Shown: positions 1-6,645 of the stretch, piece after piece | Position numbering within the stretch: the first letter of the stretch is position 1 | Layout: each line of letters opens with the position of its first letter | From: CAIKZZ01 sp035604595 | GTDB lineage: Bacteria > Pseudomonadota > Gammaproteobacteria > Steroidobacterales > Steroidobacteraceae | Assembly: GCA_035604595.1 (NCBI GenBank) | Contig: DATNIE010000013.1 | Span: 62,001-126,000, forward strand | Length of the DNA stretch: 64,000 bases | Reading direction: 5' to 3' | The notes under the pieces: generated by a model | Seen by the model: only the letters and a program-made list of their open reading frames with translations | What the model was told of the DNA's origin: nothing | Databases searched by the model: none | Made by a program: the position numbers and the translations under genes

Positions 1-51
1 CGCGCCCCGGCCCGTTTGACAAGCGCCGGCCGCGACTCCGACGATCCCCGC

Positions 52-978
52 ATGACCGATCACGCACTTCTCGGGCCCCAGTACCGGCGGCCCAACCTGC
101 GCGAGTGCCTCGAGAGCCTCACGATCCATGGCCCGCTGGTCTCGATCACGGCCGGCTGGCAGGAGCGCGAAGGCGAGATCGAGGAGCTGCGCGCTCACGT
201 CTCGATGCCGGTCAGCGACCTTGGCCTGTATGCGCGCGCCGAGCACGTACACGCCGCGGATCCGACGCTCGCATCCGCAACCCGGGAGCGGCAGGACCGG
301 CTGCAGGAACTTCAGGACCTCTACCGGGTGCGGCTCGCCGCGCTCATGGGCGCCGTCGCCGAGCTCACCGCTGAGTCCGGCGCCTCCCCGGCGCTCAGGC
401 GCGCGCGCCTGAGCGCGCTCGGTGACGTGCGCCGACTCGACCGGCAGCACCTGATGGCGACGCAACGCGAGCACGGGAACTTCGTCCGCCACTGGCAGCC
501 GGGCCGGCGGCCGAGCCTCGTGCCCCACCTCGAGACACTGCGCGAAGCGATCGAGCGCGCCTCGGCCGTGCTGATCGCCGGCGGTCACGTCGCGGTACTG
601 CTCAACCGGCTGCGGTTGTTCGGGATCGCAACGCTCGCCCGCGGAAAACCGCTGATCGCCTGGTCGGCGGGAGCGATGGCGGTCAGCGACCGGGTCGTGC
701 TGTTCCACGACCGGCCGCCGCAGGGCGCGGCGCACGCCGAGGTCCTCGAGGAAGGCCTCGGCCTGGTACCGGGCGTCGTGTTGCTGCCGCATGCCCATGT
801 GCGGCTCGCGCTTGATGACGCCGGCAGGGTGCGCGAGTTCGCGCGCCGTTTTGCTCCCGCCAAGTGCCTGACGCTCGAGCACGGCAGCGTCCTGCGCTGG
901 CACCGCGGACGCCTCGTCGCTGCGCGCGACGTGCGGCGCCTCGCGAGGTCCGGACGGGTCGCGGACATGCAGGCGTGA
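52..978 (+). CDS. Peptidase S51-like (class I GATase-fold) serine hydrolase
   Basis: A 308-residue protein whose C-terminal half follows the S51 peptidase fold (dipeptidase E and cyanophycinase). Visible are the glycine turn IAGGHVAVLL, the nucleophile elbow AWSAGA with Ser205, and a PH motif with His247 where dipeptidase E has its catalytic His. The first strand (VSITAGW) is separated from these by a roughly 100-residue helical insertion that standard S51 enzymes of about 230 residues lack. I chose ATG 52; an in-frame TTG lies at 16 and the frame is open to the window edge, so an upstream start is possible. Its stop overlaps the next gene's GTG (GTGA). Substrate is unknown; hydrolysis of an amide made by the nearby ATP-grasp enzyme is inference. 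Confidence 0.75.
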   Translation: MTDHALLGPQYRRPNLRECLESLTIHGPLVSITAGWQEREGEIEELRAHVSMPVSDLGLYARAEHVHAADPTLASATRERQDRLQELQDLYRVRLAALMGAVAELTAESGASPALRRARLSALGDVRRLDRQHLMATQREHGNFVRHWQPGRRPSLVPHLETLREAIERASAVLIAGGHVAVLLNRLRLFGIATLARGKPLIAWSAGAMAVSDRVVLFHDRPPQGAAHAEVLEEGLGLVPGVVLLPHAHVRLALDDAGRVREFARRFAPAKCLTLEHGSVLRWHRGRLVAARDVRRLARSGRVADMQA

Positions 979-2108
979 GCGGCCCGCTCGCCCAGCTGCT
1001 GACCGCCGGCCCCCCGGACGGCGCGGCGCTGGATGCCTTCATCGCCGAGCATGACATTCCGCTCGTGTACCGGGAGGGCGTGACCTTTCTGTACCGCGGC
1101 GAGGCCGACGGGGTGTTCCTCAGGATGTTCATCTCGGGGCTGCCCGCCGCGCAGCCGCTCGAGCGCGTCGAGGGCAGCGACCTGTGGCTCTTGAAGCTCA
1201 GCCTGCCGGCGGGATCGCGGTTCGAATACAAGTTCGAGGTCAAGCGCGACGGCGCAACCACGTGGATCACCGATCCCCTGAACCCGATCCGTGCAGCTGA
1301 CCCCTTCGGGGTCAACTCGGTGTGCCAGGGATTCGGCTACCTGCCGCCCGAATGGACGCTGCCCGACGGCAGCGCGCGCGCGGGCAGTTTCGAGGAATTC
1401 GCGATCGACTCGCGCCATCTCGGCCGCCGTCCGGTGCAGCTGTACCTGCCGGCACGGTTCAGGCGTACCCGCCGCTATCCGCTGCTCGTGCTGCACGACG
1501 GCACCGACTACCTGCGCTACGCCGGGCTCAAGAGCGTGCTCGACAACCTCGTTCACCGCCTCGAGATCCCGCCGCTGATCGTCGCCTTGATCGACTCGCC
1601 GGACCGGCTGCACGAGTACGTGGGTCTCGATGCGCACGCTGATTTCCTGGTCGAGGAGCTGGTGCCCGCCGTCGCGGCCCGCGTGCCTCTCGACCCCGAT
1701 CCCGCCGCCCGCGGTGCGATGGGCGCGAGCCTCGGAAGCGTCGCTTCGCTGCACGCCGCCTGGCGCCACCCGGGCAGCTTCGGGCGGCTGCTGCTGCAGT
1801 CGGGCTCCTTCGCCTTCACCGACATTGGCGAGAACCGCCGCGGCCCGGTGTTCGAGCCGGTCGTCCGGTTCATGAACGCCTTCCGCGCGCGGCCGGGACG
1901 GCCGGCCGAGCGGATCTACGTCAGCTGCGGGATCTACGAGTCGCTGATCTACGAGAACCGCTCGCTCGTGCCGCTGCTGACCGAGCACCGGATGCAGGTC
2001 CGCTACGAGGAGGCGCGCGACGGCCACAACTGGCAGAACTGGCGCGACCGGCTGCGGGCAGGGCTTACGTTCCTGTTCCCCGGACCGCTGTGGATGGTGT
2101 ACGAATAG
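975..2108 (+). CDS. Fes/EstD-type esterase with N-terminal E-set domain
   Basis: A 377-residue alpha/beta hydrolase of the enterochelin-esterase (COG2382) type. Residues of about 40-120 look like the beta-sandwich E-set/CBM48-like domain that precedes such esterases (FEYKFEVKRDG). The catalytic domain follows, with the elbow GASLGS (Ser252) and a C-terminal DGHNW segment carrying His351. The GTG start at 975 overlaps the previous stop by four bases, which argues for translational coupling; an upstream in-frame ATG at 864 would overlap that gene by more than 100 bases. No signal peptide is seen, so it is probably cytoplasmic. The natural ester is unknown; a siderophore role is not supported by any neighbouring siderophore gene. 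Confidence 0.8.
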   Translation: MSGPLAQLLTAGPPDGAALDAFIAEHDIPLVYREGVTFLYRGEADGVFLRMFISGLPAAQPLERVEGSDLWLLKLSLPAGSRFEYKFEVKRDGATTWITDPLNPIRAADPFGVNSVCQGFGYLPPEWTLPDGSARAGSFEEFAIDSRHLGRRPVQLYLPARFRRTRRYPLLVLHDGTDYLRYAGLKSVLDNLVHRLEIPPLIVALIDSPDRLHEYVGLDAHADFLVEELVPAVAARVPLDPDPAARGAMGASLGSVASLHAAWRHPGSFGRLLLQSGSFAFTDIGENRRGPVFEPVVRFMNAFRARPGRPAERIYVSCGIYESLIYENRSLVPLLTEHRMQVRYEEARDGHNWQNWRDRLRAGLTFLFPGPLWMVYE

Positions 2109-2133
2109 AGCCCTTGTCGACGGGGGGATTGCC

Positions 2134-3381
2134 GTGGGAGACGTGACGCGCCGTATCGGGCTCTCGCTCGGGGCCGACATCTGCTGGCCGCGCTGCTACG
2201 AGCAGATCCTCGCGCGGCTCGACCTCAAGATCCCCTGGCAGGGCGATACGCTGCGCTTTGCGGCCGAGCGCGTCACGATCGAGCCTTTCGACCTGAAGCA
2301 GCCGTGCCGCTACGACCTCGTCGTCGACCGGCTGACCCACTGGTATCACACGAGCCGCGAGTGGATAAAAAAGGCCGTCATCAAGGACGGCCTGTACGTT
2401 TTCAACAACCCCTGGTCGATCCAGGCCAACGAGAAGCACACGACCTATGCGGCGATGATGCGGCTCGGCCTCAAGATCCCCGAGACCTGGATGGTGCCGC
2501 CGAAATCCTACGAGACGAGCGCGGACTTAAAGCCCACGCTCGAGCGCTACGCGCAGCTGTTTGACATCGGCGCGATCGGCGCGCGGCTCGGCTACCCGCT
2601 GTTCATGAAGCCCTATGATGGCGGCGGCTGGGTCGGGGTCACAAAGATCGACGACGAGGCGGCCCTGCGGGCCGCCTACGAGACGAGCGGCACGAAGATC
2701 ATGCACCTGCAGGCGGGCGTGATTCCCTACGACCGCTTCGTCCGCTGCATTGGCCTCGGGCCCCAGACCCGGGTCGTGAACTACGATCCAACGGCACCGC
2801 TCCATGACCGCTACCGGATGGATCGCGAGTTTCTCTCCGCTCCGCAGCAGGCGGAGCTCGAGGCGATCACGCTGACGATCAACGCCTTTTTCGGCTGGGA
2901 CTTCAACTCGTGCGAGGCGTTGCTCCGGGGCGAGGACTGGCATCCGATCGACTTCGCCAACGCCTGTCCCGACTCGCAGGTGACCTCGCTCCACTACCAC
3001 TTCCCGTGGCTGGTGATGGCCAATTTGCGCTGGTCGCTCTACTGCGCGGCCACGCGGCGGCGGATGCGGCAGAACCTCGACTGGCAGCCGTTCTTCGAGG
3101 CCGCCGAGCGCGAACGGTCCTATGCCGCGCGGCTCGCGGCCTTCGCGCGTCTCGCGCGGGCGCACTTCGAGACCGACCGGTTCCTCGAGTTCTGCGCGAC
3201 ACACTTGAAGCATCTGGACGCGGTGGCCGACGAGTTCTTCGGCACCGCCGCCGCCCGCGAGGCGGTGCGCGCCAAGGTCGAGGCGCTCTACCCGGTGCAC
3301 GAGATCGACCAGTTCACGGAGCTGTTCTTCAGTCGCATACAGCAGTGGCGGCAGGATGCCGCCCGCCGGCACGGACCCTGA
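2134..3381 (+). CDS. ATP-grasp family carboxylate-amine ligase-like protein
   Basis: A 415-residue protein of the RimK-like ATP-grasp superfamily, which joins a carboxylate to an amine or thiol through an acyl-phosphate. The phosphate-binding Lys and glycine loop appear in YPLFMKPYDGGGWVG, and the metal-binding region is represented by HPIDFANACPDSQ. The C-terminal 90 residues are helical and may be a family-specific extension. The start is GTG 2134, preceded by a GGGGGG ribosome site; the gap to the esterase is 25 bp and only two bases separate it from the next gene. Acceptor and donor cannot be read from sequence. It is the only obvious bond-forming enzyme in an operon of hydrolases. Confidence 0.8.
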   Translation: MGDVTRRIGLSLGADICWPRCYEQILARLDLKIPWQGDTLRFAAERVTIEPFDLKQPCRYDLVVDRLTHWYHTSREWIKKAVIKDGLYVFNNPWSIQANEKHTTYAAMMRLGLKIPETWMVPPKSYETSADLKPTLERYAQLFDIGAIGARLGYPLFMKPYDGGGWVGVTKIDDEAALRAAYETSGTKIMHLQAGVIPYDRFVRCIGLGPQTRVVNYDPTAPLHDRYRMDREFLSAPQQAELEAITLTINAFFGWDFNSCEALLRGEDWHPIDFANACPDSQVTSLHYHFPWLVMANLRWSLYCAATRRRMRQNLDWQPFFEAAERERSYAARLAAFARLARAHFETDRFLEFCATHLKHLDAVADEFFGTAAAREAVRAKVEALYPVHEIDQFTELFFSRIQQWRQDAARRHGP

Positions 3382-3383
3382 CC

Positions 3384-4115
3384 ATGCACAAAGAGTACTG
3401 GAGCTGGGATTCGCATCGGCTGCCTGAGACCGCACGCGTCGTTCGCTGGGGTCACTTCGGAACGCCGCTGGTGCTGTTCCCGACTGCTGGCGGTGATTTT
3501 GAGGAGGTCGAGCGCTTCAGGCTGATCGGCGCGGTCGAGGGCCTGATTGAGGCGGGCCGAGTCAAGGTCTACTCGATCGACAGCGTCGCCGGCAAGCACT
3601 GGCTCCGGGGCACCGACTCGCCGGACTACTGCTCCAGGGTGCAGAACGGCTACGACGCGTTCGTCTACCACGAACTCGCCCCGCTCATCCGTCACGACTG
3701 CCAGTCGCCTGGCATCGAGATCCTGACGGCGGGCGCCTCGATCGGCGCCTTCAACGCGGTCGCGACCGTGTGCCGCCACCCGGACGTGTTTCGGCTCGCG
3801 ATCGGCATGAGCGGCACCTACGATCTGTCGAATTACCTGCACGGGCGCATGAACCTCGACTTCCACTACTGCTCGCCGCTCCACTACCTGCCCGGACTCG
3901 GGGAGGGCCCGCAGCTCGCGCGCCTGCGCGGGCGGTTCATCGTGCTCCCGACCGGCCAGGGCAAATGGGAGGCTCCCGGCGAGTCCTGGCAGCTCGCCGA
4001 GCTGCTCGGTCAGAAGCGGATCCCGAACCGGGTCGATCCGTGGGGCCAGGACTGGGATCACGACTGGGGCACCTGGCGGGCGATGCTGCCGAAGTACATC
4101 GAGGAATTCGCATGA
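3384..4115 (+). CDS. COG4947-like alpha/beta hydrolase (putative esterase)
   Basis: A 243-residue protein with an alpha/beta-hydrolase elbow GASIG (Ser119) and a late His (His226 in DWDHDWG), matching compact esterases of the COG4947 type. It has no signal peptide or membrane segment. The ATG lies two bases after the ATP-grasp stop, and its own stop overlaps the cupin start by four bases (ATGA), so it is firmly inside the operon. It is the second serine esterase in this cluster and differs clearly from the Fes-type one, so the two probably act on different bonds or steps. Function beyond hydrolase is not assigned. Confidence 0.75.
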   Translation: MHKEYWSWDSHRLPETARVVRWGHFGTPLVLFPTAGGDFEEVERFRLIGAVEGLIEAGRVKVYSIDSVAGKHWLRGTDSPDYCSRVQNGYDAFVYHELAPLIRHDCQSPGIEILTAGASIGAFNAVATVCRHPDVFRLAIGMSGTYDLSNYLHGRMNLDFHYCSPLHYLPGLGEGPQLARLRGRFIVLPTGQGKWEAPGESWQLAELLGQKRIPNRVDPWGQDWDHDWGTWRAMLPKYIEEFA

Positions 4116-4471
4116 CGAGGATGCGCTGTGTTGATTTCCGCACCGCTCCGGCGCCTGTCGATGCGCCGATCGATCCGGCGAAACTGATCGCCGGGGAGCC
4201 GCAGCCGAGAGTGGACAATCGCTACTCGGATCCCTCGCAGCAGTTCCATTGCGGCATCTGGACGAGCCGGCCCGGCAAGTGGCGCGTCAGCTACGCCGAG
4301 CACGAGTTCTGCCACCTGCTCGCGGGCCGCGTGCGCCTCACGGGTGAGGACGGGAGTGTCGCCGAGTTCGGTGCCGGGGACGCCTTCGTCGTGCCGGCGG
4401 GGTTCGCTGGCACGTGGGAGACGCTCGAAGCGGCGCGCAAGTACTACGCAATCTTTGAGCGGAGTACCTAG
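4112..4471 (+). CDS. Small cupin-domain protein
   Basis: A 119-residue single-domain cupin of the RmlC-like/DUF861 type. The core runs WRVSYAEHEFCHLLAGRV followed by GDAFVVPAGFAGTWE, the usual two cupin motifs. The first motif has Glu and His residues but the second lacks the canonical His, as is common in DUF861 proteins. It is coupled to the upstream esterase by an ATGA overlap and closes the operon. It converges on vapC, and the two stop codons share one palindromic CTAG at 4468-4471. Possible roles are sugar or metabolite binding or isomerisation; none is proven. Confidence 0.75.
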   Translation: MTRMRCVDFRTAPAPVDAPIDPAKLIAGEPQPRVDNRYSDPSQQFHCGIWTSRPGKWRVSYAEHEFCHLLAGRVRLTGEDGSVAEFGAGDAFVVPAGFAGTWETLEAARKYYAIFERST

Positions 4472-4911
4472 TCGATCACCGGTTTCCCGGATAGCTTCCA
4501 GTCACTCAGACGAACGATGCGTCCGATCGGCCTGGCGGCTCGCAGATACCGTGCGTCAGCCGTGATGAACATACCGCCGTCCGTTTCCAGAGCGACGGCG
4601 TGATAGAGCGTATCGAACAGATGTTGCCCGAGATCGATCGCGAGCTGGCACGCACGCCGTAGCACAGCCGGCTCGTCGGTCGCAGGGAGATCGAGCGCCC
4701 GCAGCAGCGTGACATCCTCGACCGCTGTTGCGGGACTTAGGCGCGCGAGCACTGCCCCGGTTTCGAGCAACCAGTGAGGTGGCTGCAGGACCGCGATCTC
4801 ACCGGCGACGACAGCGCGCATGAGCGCTGCGGCGCGCTCGGTGTCGGCCTCCCGGCCAGGATCGGCGAGGAGCCACTTGAGGACCACGCTGGCATCGACC
4901 ACGGCAATCAC
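4468..4911 (-). CDS. vapC: VapC-type PIN-domain ribonuclease toxin
   Basis: A 147-residue PIN-domain protein. Four acidic positions expected for Mg-dependent RNase activity are present: the N-terminal VVDASVVLKW Asp, the Glu in WLLETGAVL, the Asp in DTLYHAVAL and the Asp in FITADARYL. VapC toxins typically cleave tRNA or rRNA and are neutralised by a cognate antitoxin encoded just upstream. Here the GTG start overlaps the antitoxin stop by four bases (GTGA). All motif residues are intact, so the toxin looks functional. The RNA target cannot be predicted. Confidence 0.88.
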   Translation of the reverse strand: MIAVVDASVVLKWLLADPGREADTERAAALMRAVVAGEIAVLQPPHWLLETGAVLARLSPATAVEDVTLLRALDLPATDEPAVLRRACQLAIDLGQHLFDTLYHAVALETDGGMFITADARYLRAARPIGRIVRLSDWKLSGKPVID

Positions 4912-5141
4912 GGTCGGCTAGCCACTCGCGCCTTGCGCACGCTGCCGGCGGAGCTCTGCGGCCGGTCGTGGCGGCGGGCCGTCAGCGCCTCAAAAAGCGC
5001 CTCTCGCTGCTTCCGCTGTTTCAGCTCCATTACCGCGCGCTGCATCAGCTCAGCGATGATCGCGCTCTTGTTACGCCCGGAAAAGGCACGGTCGAACGCC
5101 GCTTTGACCTTCTCCGGGACACTGATATTGATCGTGCTCAT
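4908..5141 (-). CDS. vapB: VapB-type ribbon-helix-helix antitoxin
   Basis: A 77-residue protein starting with a short strand (STINISVPEKV) and two helices, the pattern of an MetJ/Arc-type ribbon-helix-helix domain, followed by a basic C-terminal tail that would cover the toxin. The start is ATG 5141, five bases after GGAG; a GTG two codons upstream is less well placed. It precedes and overlaps vapC, the usual antitoxin-first order, which lets the pair autoregulate. A 7-of-8 palindrome lies directly upstream. Confidence 0.85.
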   Translation of the reverse strand: MSTINISVPEKVKAAFDRAFSGRNKSAIIAELMQRAVMELKQRKQREALFEALTARRHDRPQSSAGSVRKARVASRP

Positions 5142-5152
5142 CGCCACTCCAA

Positions 5153-5171
5153 TTGTTGAAGATTTCTACAA
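5153..5171. promoter_or_regulatory. Candidate VapB operator palindrome
   Basis: The sequence TTGTTGAA-GAT-TTCTACAA is an inverted repeat with eight-base arms matching at seven positions. It sits 11 bases upstream of the vapB ATG, where an autorepressing RHH antitoxin would bind. The role is inferred from position and symmetry. Confidence 0.55.
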
Positions 5172-5556
5172 CGCTAGTCTACCGCCGATGCAGGTGCGGT
5201 CAACACCCGAGGCCCAATGTCGAGGTACGCCCGAACCGGCGGTCGCGTGCCTGTGCCACTGCGACCCGCGCGACGCCGGTACTTGCTACCCAGCAAGAGG
5301 ACCTGGCGTCGCGCGCTATCCGGTTGGGGTGCGCCGACCGGCGTGGTGCCGACTAGCTCGCATTCGCCCGCACTCGGCTGGGACGTCCGCCGTGCGCCCT
5401 GCGTTGGCTCGGCGACGAGCCATCGTCCTCACCACGGCGTCCACGGCCGTTCCGATGACACCAATCCGATCCTACCTGATGACGCTGGCCGCCTGGCCGT
5501 GTGCCGAGCCAGAAATCCTCGGCTGGGTCACAGACCGTGGACACGCGCCTATGCTT
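5172..5556. other. Intergenic stretch without a convincing gene
   Basis: The 385 bases between the vapBC operator and the pbpG promoter contain only open frames with arginine- and proline-rich, non-protein-like composition. I see no RNA gene, repeat or terminator in it. Confidence 0.5.
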
Positions 5557-5565
5557 TGCTACACT
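5557..5565 (+). promoter_or_regulatory. Extended -10 promoter of pbpG
   Basis: TGC-TACACT matches an extended -10 element. It ends five bases before ATG 5571, so the expected transcription start falls on or next to the start codon; no good -35 is visible. Confidence 0.45.
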
Positions 5566-5570
5566 CCAAT

Positions 5571-6572
5571 ATGGTCAATGCCCTACAGGTGCCGGGTTTG
5601 AGCAGAACTGGTCCGACGCTGGCGGCGCTCGCAGGCGCCATGTTCTTGCTGACGAGCCCGGTCTGCCGTGCGGTCACCGCGGACGGCAATGACGTGCATG
5701 CCGCCCCGGCCGCGACCGACGTGGTCGGAACGCCCGCGGATGCGGCCAAGGCCCCGGCACGGCGCGTGCCCAGCCATCGCGCGCGCACCGGCCCCGCAGG
5801 GCCGGCGCTCAGGTCCGGCGCGGCACTGATCATCGATGAGTCAACCTCCGCGGTCCTGTTCGCGAGGCACGCCGACCTCGCAACGCCAATCGCCTCGATC
5901 ACCAAGCTCATGACCGCGCTCGTCGTCCTCGAGGCCAACCAGCCGCTCAACGAGGAGCTCGAGATCTCCTCCGACGACCAGAAGCTCGGCAAGTCGAACA
6001 TCTCGCGCCTCGTGGTCGGCACGCGGCTCAGCCGCGGCGACCTGCTGCACCTCGCGTTGATGTCGTCCGAGAACCGGGCGGCCAATGCGCTCGGGCGCAA
6101 TTACCCGGGCGGTCTGCCGGCATGCGTGGCAGCGATGAATGCGAAGGCACGTTCGCTCCGCATGACGAGCGCGCACTTCGTCGAACCGACGGGCCTCTCG
6201 AGCGACAACGTCGCGAGCCCGGAGGATCTCTCGAAGCTCGTGATCGCCGCCTCGCAAAGCCCGACGATCCAGTCGTACTCGACTGACAGCCGGTACTTGG
6301 TGGCGATCGGGCGGCAGGTGGTGGAGTTCCGGAACACCGACTCGCTCGTCTCGAGCCCGAGCTGGAACATCGTCGTGCAGAAGACCGGCTACATCGCCGA
6401 GGCGGGCCGGTGCCTCGTGATGAAGGCGATGATCGAGGGCCGGTCCATTGTGATCGTGTTGCTCGACTCCGTCGGCAAGCACACGCGCTTTGCGGACGCG
6501 CGCCGCGTCAAACGCTACCTCGAGTCGCGCCTCACGGCCGAGGCGCTGCGCGCGGCGACCGGTAAGGCCTGA
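5571..6572 (+). CDS. pbpG: D-alanyl-D-alanine endopeptidase (PBP7-type, S11 family)
   Basis: A 333-residue serine peptidase of the S11 (low-molecular-weight PBP) family that cleaves D-Ala-meso-DAP cross-links in the periplasm. All three active-site motifs are visible: SITK (Ser109-Lys112), SEN (Ser166-Asn168) and KTG (Lys271). The N-terminus has a hydrophobic signal segment (LAALAGAMFLLTS) followed by an Ala/Pro-rich linker of about 60 residues. It lacks the long C-terminal beta domain of PBP5, which fits PBP7. ATG 5571 is chosen because of the promoter position; a TTG at 5597 would also keep the signal peptide. It is monocistronic and converges on the M14 peptidase. Confidence 0.88.
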   Translation: MVNALQVPGLSRTGPTLAALAGAMFLLTSPVCRAVTADGNDVHAAPAATDVVGTPADAAKAPARRVPSHRARTGPAGPALRSGAALIIDESTSAVLFARHADLATPIASITKLMTALVVLEANQPLNEELEISSDDQKLGKSNISRLVVGTRLSRGDLLHLALMSSENRAANALGRNYPGGLPACVAAMNAKARSLRMTSAHFVEPTGLSSDNVASPEDLSKLVIAASQSPTIQSYSTDSRYLVAIGRQVVEFRNTDSLVSSPSWNIVVQKTGYIAEAGRCLVMKAMIEGRSIVIVLLDSVGKHTRFADARRVKRYLESRLTAEALRAATGKA

Positions 6573-6582
6573 TCGAGACCGT

Positions 6583-6600
6583 CCGGGGCGCCTGCCCCGG
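6583..6600. terminator. GC stem-loop between convergent genes
   Basis: CCGGGGC-GCCT-GCCCCGG forms a seven-base-pair hairpin between the convergent ends of pbpG and the M14 peptidase. There is no U-tract on either strand, so it may only be a processing or stabilising hairpin. Confidence 0.3.
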
Positions 6601-6645
6601 CTGTTCCGCGCGGCCGGTCAGTCTCCGGCACGCCGGCGCCTCCGG

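Noticed and set aside
16..51. TTG start at 16 for the S51-like gene
   Set aside because: ATG 52 begins the conserved part. The frame is open to the window edge, so the upstream extension cannot be judged.
975..2108. Siderophore (enterobactin-type) esterase
   Set aside because: The fold is Fes-like, but no siderophore synthesis or uptake gene is adjacent; neighbours point to ligase and esterase chemistry.
585..2180. Long minus-strand open frame (531 codons) opposite the Fes-type esterase
   Set aside because: It is antisense to a gene with clear catalytic motifs. Its Arg/Ala/Gly-rich composition is typical of GC-rich shadow frames.
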